A stretch of DNA of 64,000 bases. Source: SZUA-545 sp050297855. Its GTDB lineage: Bacteria > Campylobacterota > Campylobacteria > Campylobacterales > SZUA-545. Each line of letters begins with the position of its first letter. Within the stretch, counting starts at the first letter, position 1. This document shows positions 62,249-64,000 of this stretch, one piece after another. The notes beneath the pieces were generated by a model. That model did no database searches. It was not told the origin of the DNA and was given only the letters and a program-made list of their open reading frames with translations. The position numbers were made by a program, and so were the translations under genes. Location of the stretch: assembly GCA_050297855.1 (NCBI GenBank), contig JBNKTC010000004.1, positions 124,001 to 188,000 on the forward strand, given 5' to 3'.

Positions 62249-63363
62249 TCCTGGAACATTGTGCGATCTGCGGTGCATCGGAGTCCCGGCTGGTCCTTGA
62301 ACATCCCGATGCGATGGTATCAGACGGAAGAGAGATACCGCTGCCGATAACAAAGGCTGCGTGTGTCGAATGCGGTGCTGTCAGAACATACGATATCGGT
62401 TTTCTTGGGGAGGAGCTGTATCGCCGGGAATATCGGTTGAATGTTTCCGACCATGATCCGATCTATGTCTATCGGAACGAAACGGTTAGAAGAAGCCGGC
62501 TTCACTATGAGTGGATCACTTCCCTGTGCGGGGAGCAGTTGGCAGGGAAAAAGAGTATTCTGGAGATCGGCTGCGGCAGCGGGTTGCTGATCGGTGAGTT
62601 CGAGTTGCCGGAAAAATACGGTATCGAGCCGAGCCGTGAGAGCTGTGAGCATGCCGGACAGCGTTGTGAAGCGACCAACTGTAGTTTTGAGGAGTTCCGG
62701 ATAGAACGCAGTTACGATGTTCTTCTCTCCTGCTGTGTGCTCGAGCATGTAGCCGACCCGGGTTCTTTTCTCGAGAAGGCACGCCGGATGATCGCTGATG
62801 ACGGGATCATGATACTGGGCGTGCCGATCCAGGATAACACCAGTTATGACGTCTTTTTTATCGACCATCTGCACCATTTTTACTACGACCATCTGGTCCG
62901 TCTGTTGGAACGGCATGGCTTTGACGTGCTCACGCATCAGATCGGCTACAAATGTGAAAACTCCATCGCCTATCTTATTGCACAGAAGAGCGAAAAGAAG
63001 TTCAGGGATATTCCCTATATCGAAAATACCAATTTCGAATTTTTTCAGGGGATACTGGAGCGCTTCAACCGCTTTCTGGCGGATCACAGGGAGCGGAAGA
63101 TGGTCGCGTTCGGGAATGGTGAATACTCGATGTTTTTTCAAATATATTCTGACGTAGCGCATTATGTACGATGCTATATCGATGACAAAAAAAACCGTCC
63201 GGATGTCGTTACCGTCGGAGAGGCTCTGGCAAACGGGGTCCTGGATGGAGGGCTATTGCTCATGCTCAACAACCCGGAGTATAATCTCTTTCTCAAAAAA
63301 CGTTTTGAAGAGGTCGGGGATCTTGATATGTATTCGCCGATTACGGGTGATTATGTACGTTAA
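62245..63363 (+). CDS. Zinc-ribbon SAM methyltransferase (sugar C-methyltransferase-like)
   Basis: This 372-residue protein has an N-terminal CxxC...CxxC zinc-ribbon (CAICG and CVECG), a SAM-binding domain (ILEIGCGSGLLIGEF, about 107-120) and a C-terminal extension (about 285-370) with VRCYIDDKK and LLLMLNNPEYN. This three-part layout matches TylC3/NovU-type enzymes that methylate C3 or C5 of dTDP-keto sugars. With rfbA and rfbB nearby, a methyl-branched deoxysugar is plausible but not proven. It overlaps the PhyH gene by 4 bases. Confidence 0.8.
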   Translation: MILEHCAICGASESRLVLEHPDAMVSDGREIPLPITKAACVECGAVRTYDIGFLGEELYRREYRLNVSDHDPIYVYRNETVRRSRLHYEWITSLCGEQLAGKKSILEIGCGSGLLIGEFELPEKYGIEPSRESCEHAGQRCEATNCSFEEFRIERSYDVLLSCCVLEHVADPGSFLEKARRMIADDGIMILGVPIQDNTSYDVFFIDHLHHFYYDHLVRLLERHGFDVLTHQIGYKCENSIAYLIAQKSEKKFRDIPYIENTNFEFFQGILERFNRFLADHRERKMVAFGNGEYSMFFQIYSDVAHYVRCYIDDKKNRPDVVTVGEALANGVLDGGLLLMLNNPEYNLFLKKRFEEVGDLDMYSPITGDYVR

Positions 63364-63372
63364 AGGGAAGCG

Positions 63373-64000
63373 ATGAAATGGAAAAAACTCGGATGCCTGT
63401 TTCAGGCAGACCGGATCAACCCCTATATCCTCAGCCATGCGGCCAACCCGCTGGCTGTTCATCTTGAAGGCGATCTGTTTCGGGTCTTTTACAGCGGCCG
63501 CGACTGTGAGAACCGTTCGTCCGTAGCCTATGCCGATATTGATATCATCACCCGCAAGGTGGTCGGTTACAGTACGACATGTTCGTTTATCCATGGGGAT
63601 GCGGAGAGCTTCTATTCCCATGGTGTGAGTATAGGGAATACCTATCGTGTCGGGTCTGACGTGTATATGCTGTTCATGGGTTGGCAGATCAGGGGGAACG
63701 GACACTGGCGCGGGGATATCGGCCGGCTGAGACTGGAGGGGAACGAGAAACTTGTTTTGGACCCAGAAGAACCCTTTATGGGAAGCGATACGGAAGATCC
63801 GGTCAGCCTCTCCTATCCCTGGGTCATGGATGATGAGGGGATCTACAAGATGTGGTACGGCTCGACGATCACATGGGATGCGGGCAATGGGGAAATGCTG
63901 CATGTAATAAAATCGGCTACGTCCAAAGACGGTGAAACGTGGGAGAAGCATGGTGTCGCGATCCCTTATGAGCTGGGCGTTGCCCAGGCCTTTTCCCGGC
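63373..64000 (+). CDS. Beta-propeller glycosidase-like protein (3' end outside window)
   Basis: From ATG 63373 (GGGAAG upstream) the frame stays open to the window edge, giving 209 residues. Repeated strands such as LFRVFYSGRDCENRSSVAYAD and DEGIYKMWYGSTITW with Trp/Tyr-Gly-Ser and SKDGETWEKHG are typical of five-bladed propellers of the GH32/43/68/130 type. No signal peptide is seen. It could be a sugar-nucleotide or lipid-sugar processing enzyme; the reaction cannot be assigned. Confidence 0.65.
   Translation, partial: MKWKKLGCLFQADRINPYILSHAANPLAVHLEGDLFRVFYSGRDCENRSSVAYADIDIITRKVVGYSTTCSFIHGDAESFYSHGVSIGNTYRVGSDVYMLFMGWQIRGNGHWRGDIGRLRLEGNEKLVLDPEEPFMGSDTEDPVSLSYPWVMDDEGIYKMWYGSTITWDAGNGEMLHVIKSATSKDGETWEKHGVAIPYELGVAQAFSR

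Overview
This window looks like chromosomal DNA of a member of the Campylobacterota (formerly Epsilonproteobacteria), probably a free-living Sulfurimonas-type species with unusually high GC. The evidence is a ciaD-like gene next to cca (the order seen in Campylobacter), a fused hisIE, a separate glyS subunit gene, histidine kinases with the IAHQWRQP phosphoacceptor motif common in this phylum, and promoters with a T-rich stretch followed by G-n-TAnnnT. No rRNA, IS element, prophage or CRISPR array was seen. One tRNA gene (Asn, GTT) is present. Genes are tightly packed, and several convergent pairs share their stop codons.

Layout. 1-3196: end of leuD, leuB, a TPR-like protein, a CiaD-like protein and cca. 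3193-7798: a two-component system followed by a DUF2202 (ferritin-like) lipoprotein, two Gln-rich exported paralogues and an outer-membrane barrel. The two parts are separated by four TAAnACT heptamers at an exact 11-bp period, which looks like the operator of the adjacent response regulator. 7902-14462: purU, a methyltransferase, trxA / Trx-like membrane protein / trxB, dapB, purF and a YhcC-type radical SAM protein. 14463-18414 (minus): ilvE, a prohibitin-family protein, hisIE, a DUF2393 protein and an outer-membrane protein. 18504-22492 (minus): TonB-dependent receptor, YfiR-like periplasmic protein and histidine kinase. 22611-28212: an atypical ketoacyl synthase III, an aldehyde dehydrogenase, an RBBP9-type hydrolase, a small membrane protein and a DUF255 thioredoxin-domain protein. 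28201-36912 (minus): atpB, a membrane protein, thiE-like, gatB, ridA, a PAS kinase and a 1262-residue FIST/PAS hybrid kinase. 37162-39174 (minus): glyS, flanked by inverted copies of a short dispersed repeat. 39427-42560: six-gene operon (unknown helical protein, cyclic-nucleotide-binding protein, thpR, DUF2905, YjbQ, pcm). 42557-49275: CHAD protein, flavoprotein, unknowns, a thioredoxin, an orphan response regulator, a small unlisted gene and an aldo/keto reductase.

49272-64000 is a surface-polysaccharide locus of lower GC in its middle part: UDP-HexNAc 6-dehydrogenase, UDP-uronate epimerase, a Wzz-like protein, two polyprenyl-phosphate sugar phosphotransferases, a WbpM/CapD-like dehydratase, glycosyltransferases, rfbA-rfbB, WbqC, a NeuD/PglD-like acetyltransferase, a PhyH-type oxygenase, a zinc-ribbon methyltransferase and the start of a beta-propeller hydrolase-like gene. 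Together these predict a glycan containing acidic, 6-deoxy, acylated and possibly methyl-branched sugars.

The best candidate for an undescribed system is the 3193-7798 envelope module with its in-phase operator. All functions are inferred by reading the sequence; no database search was run.
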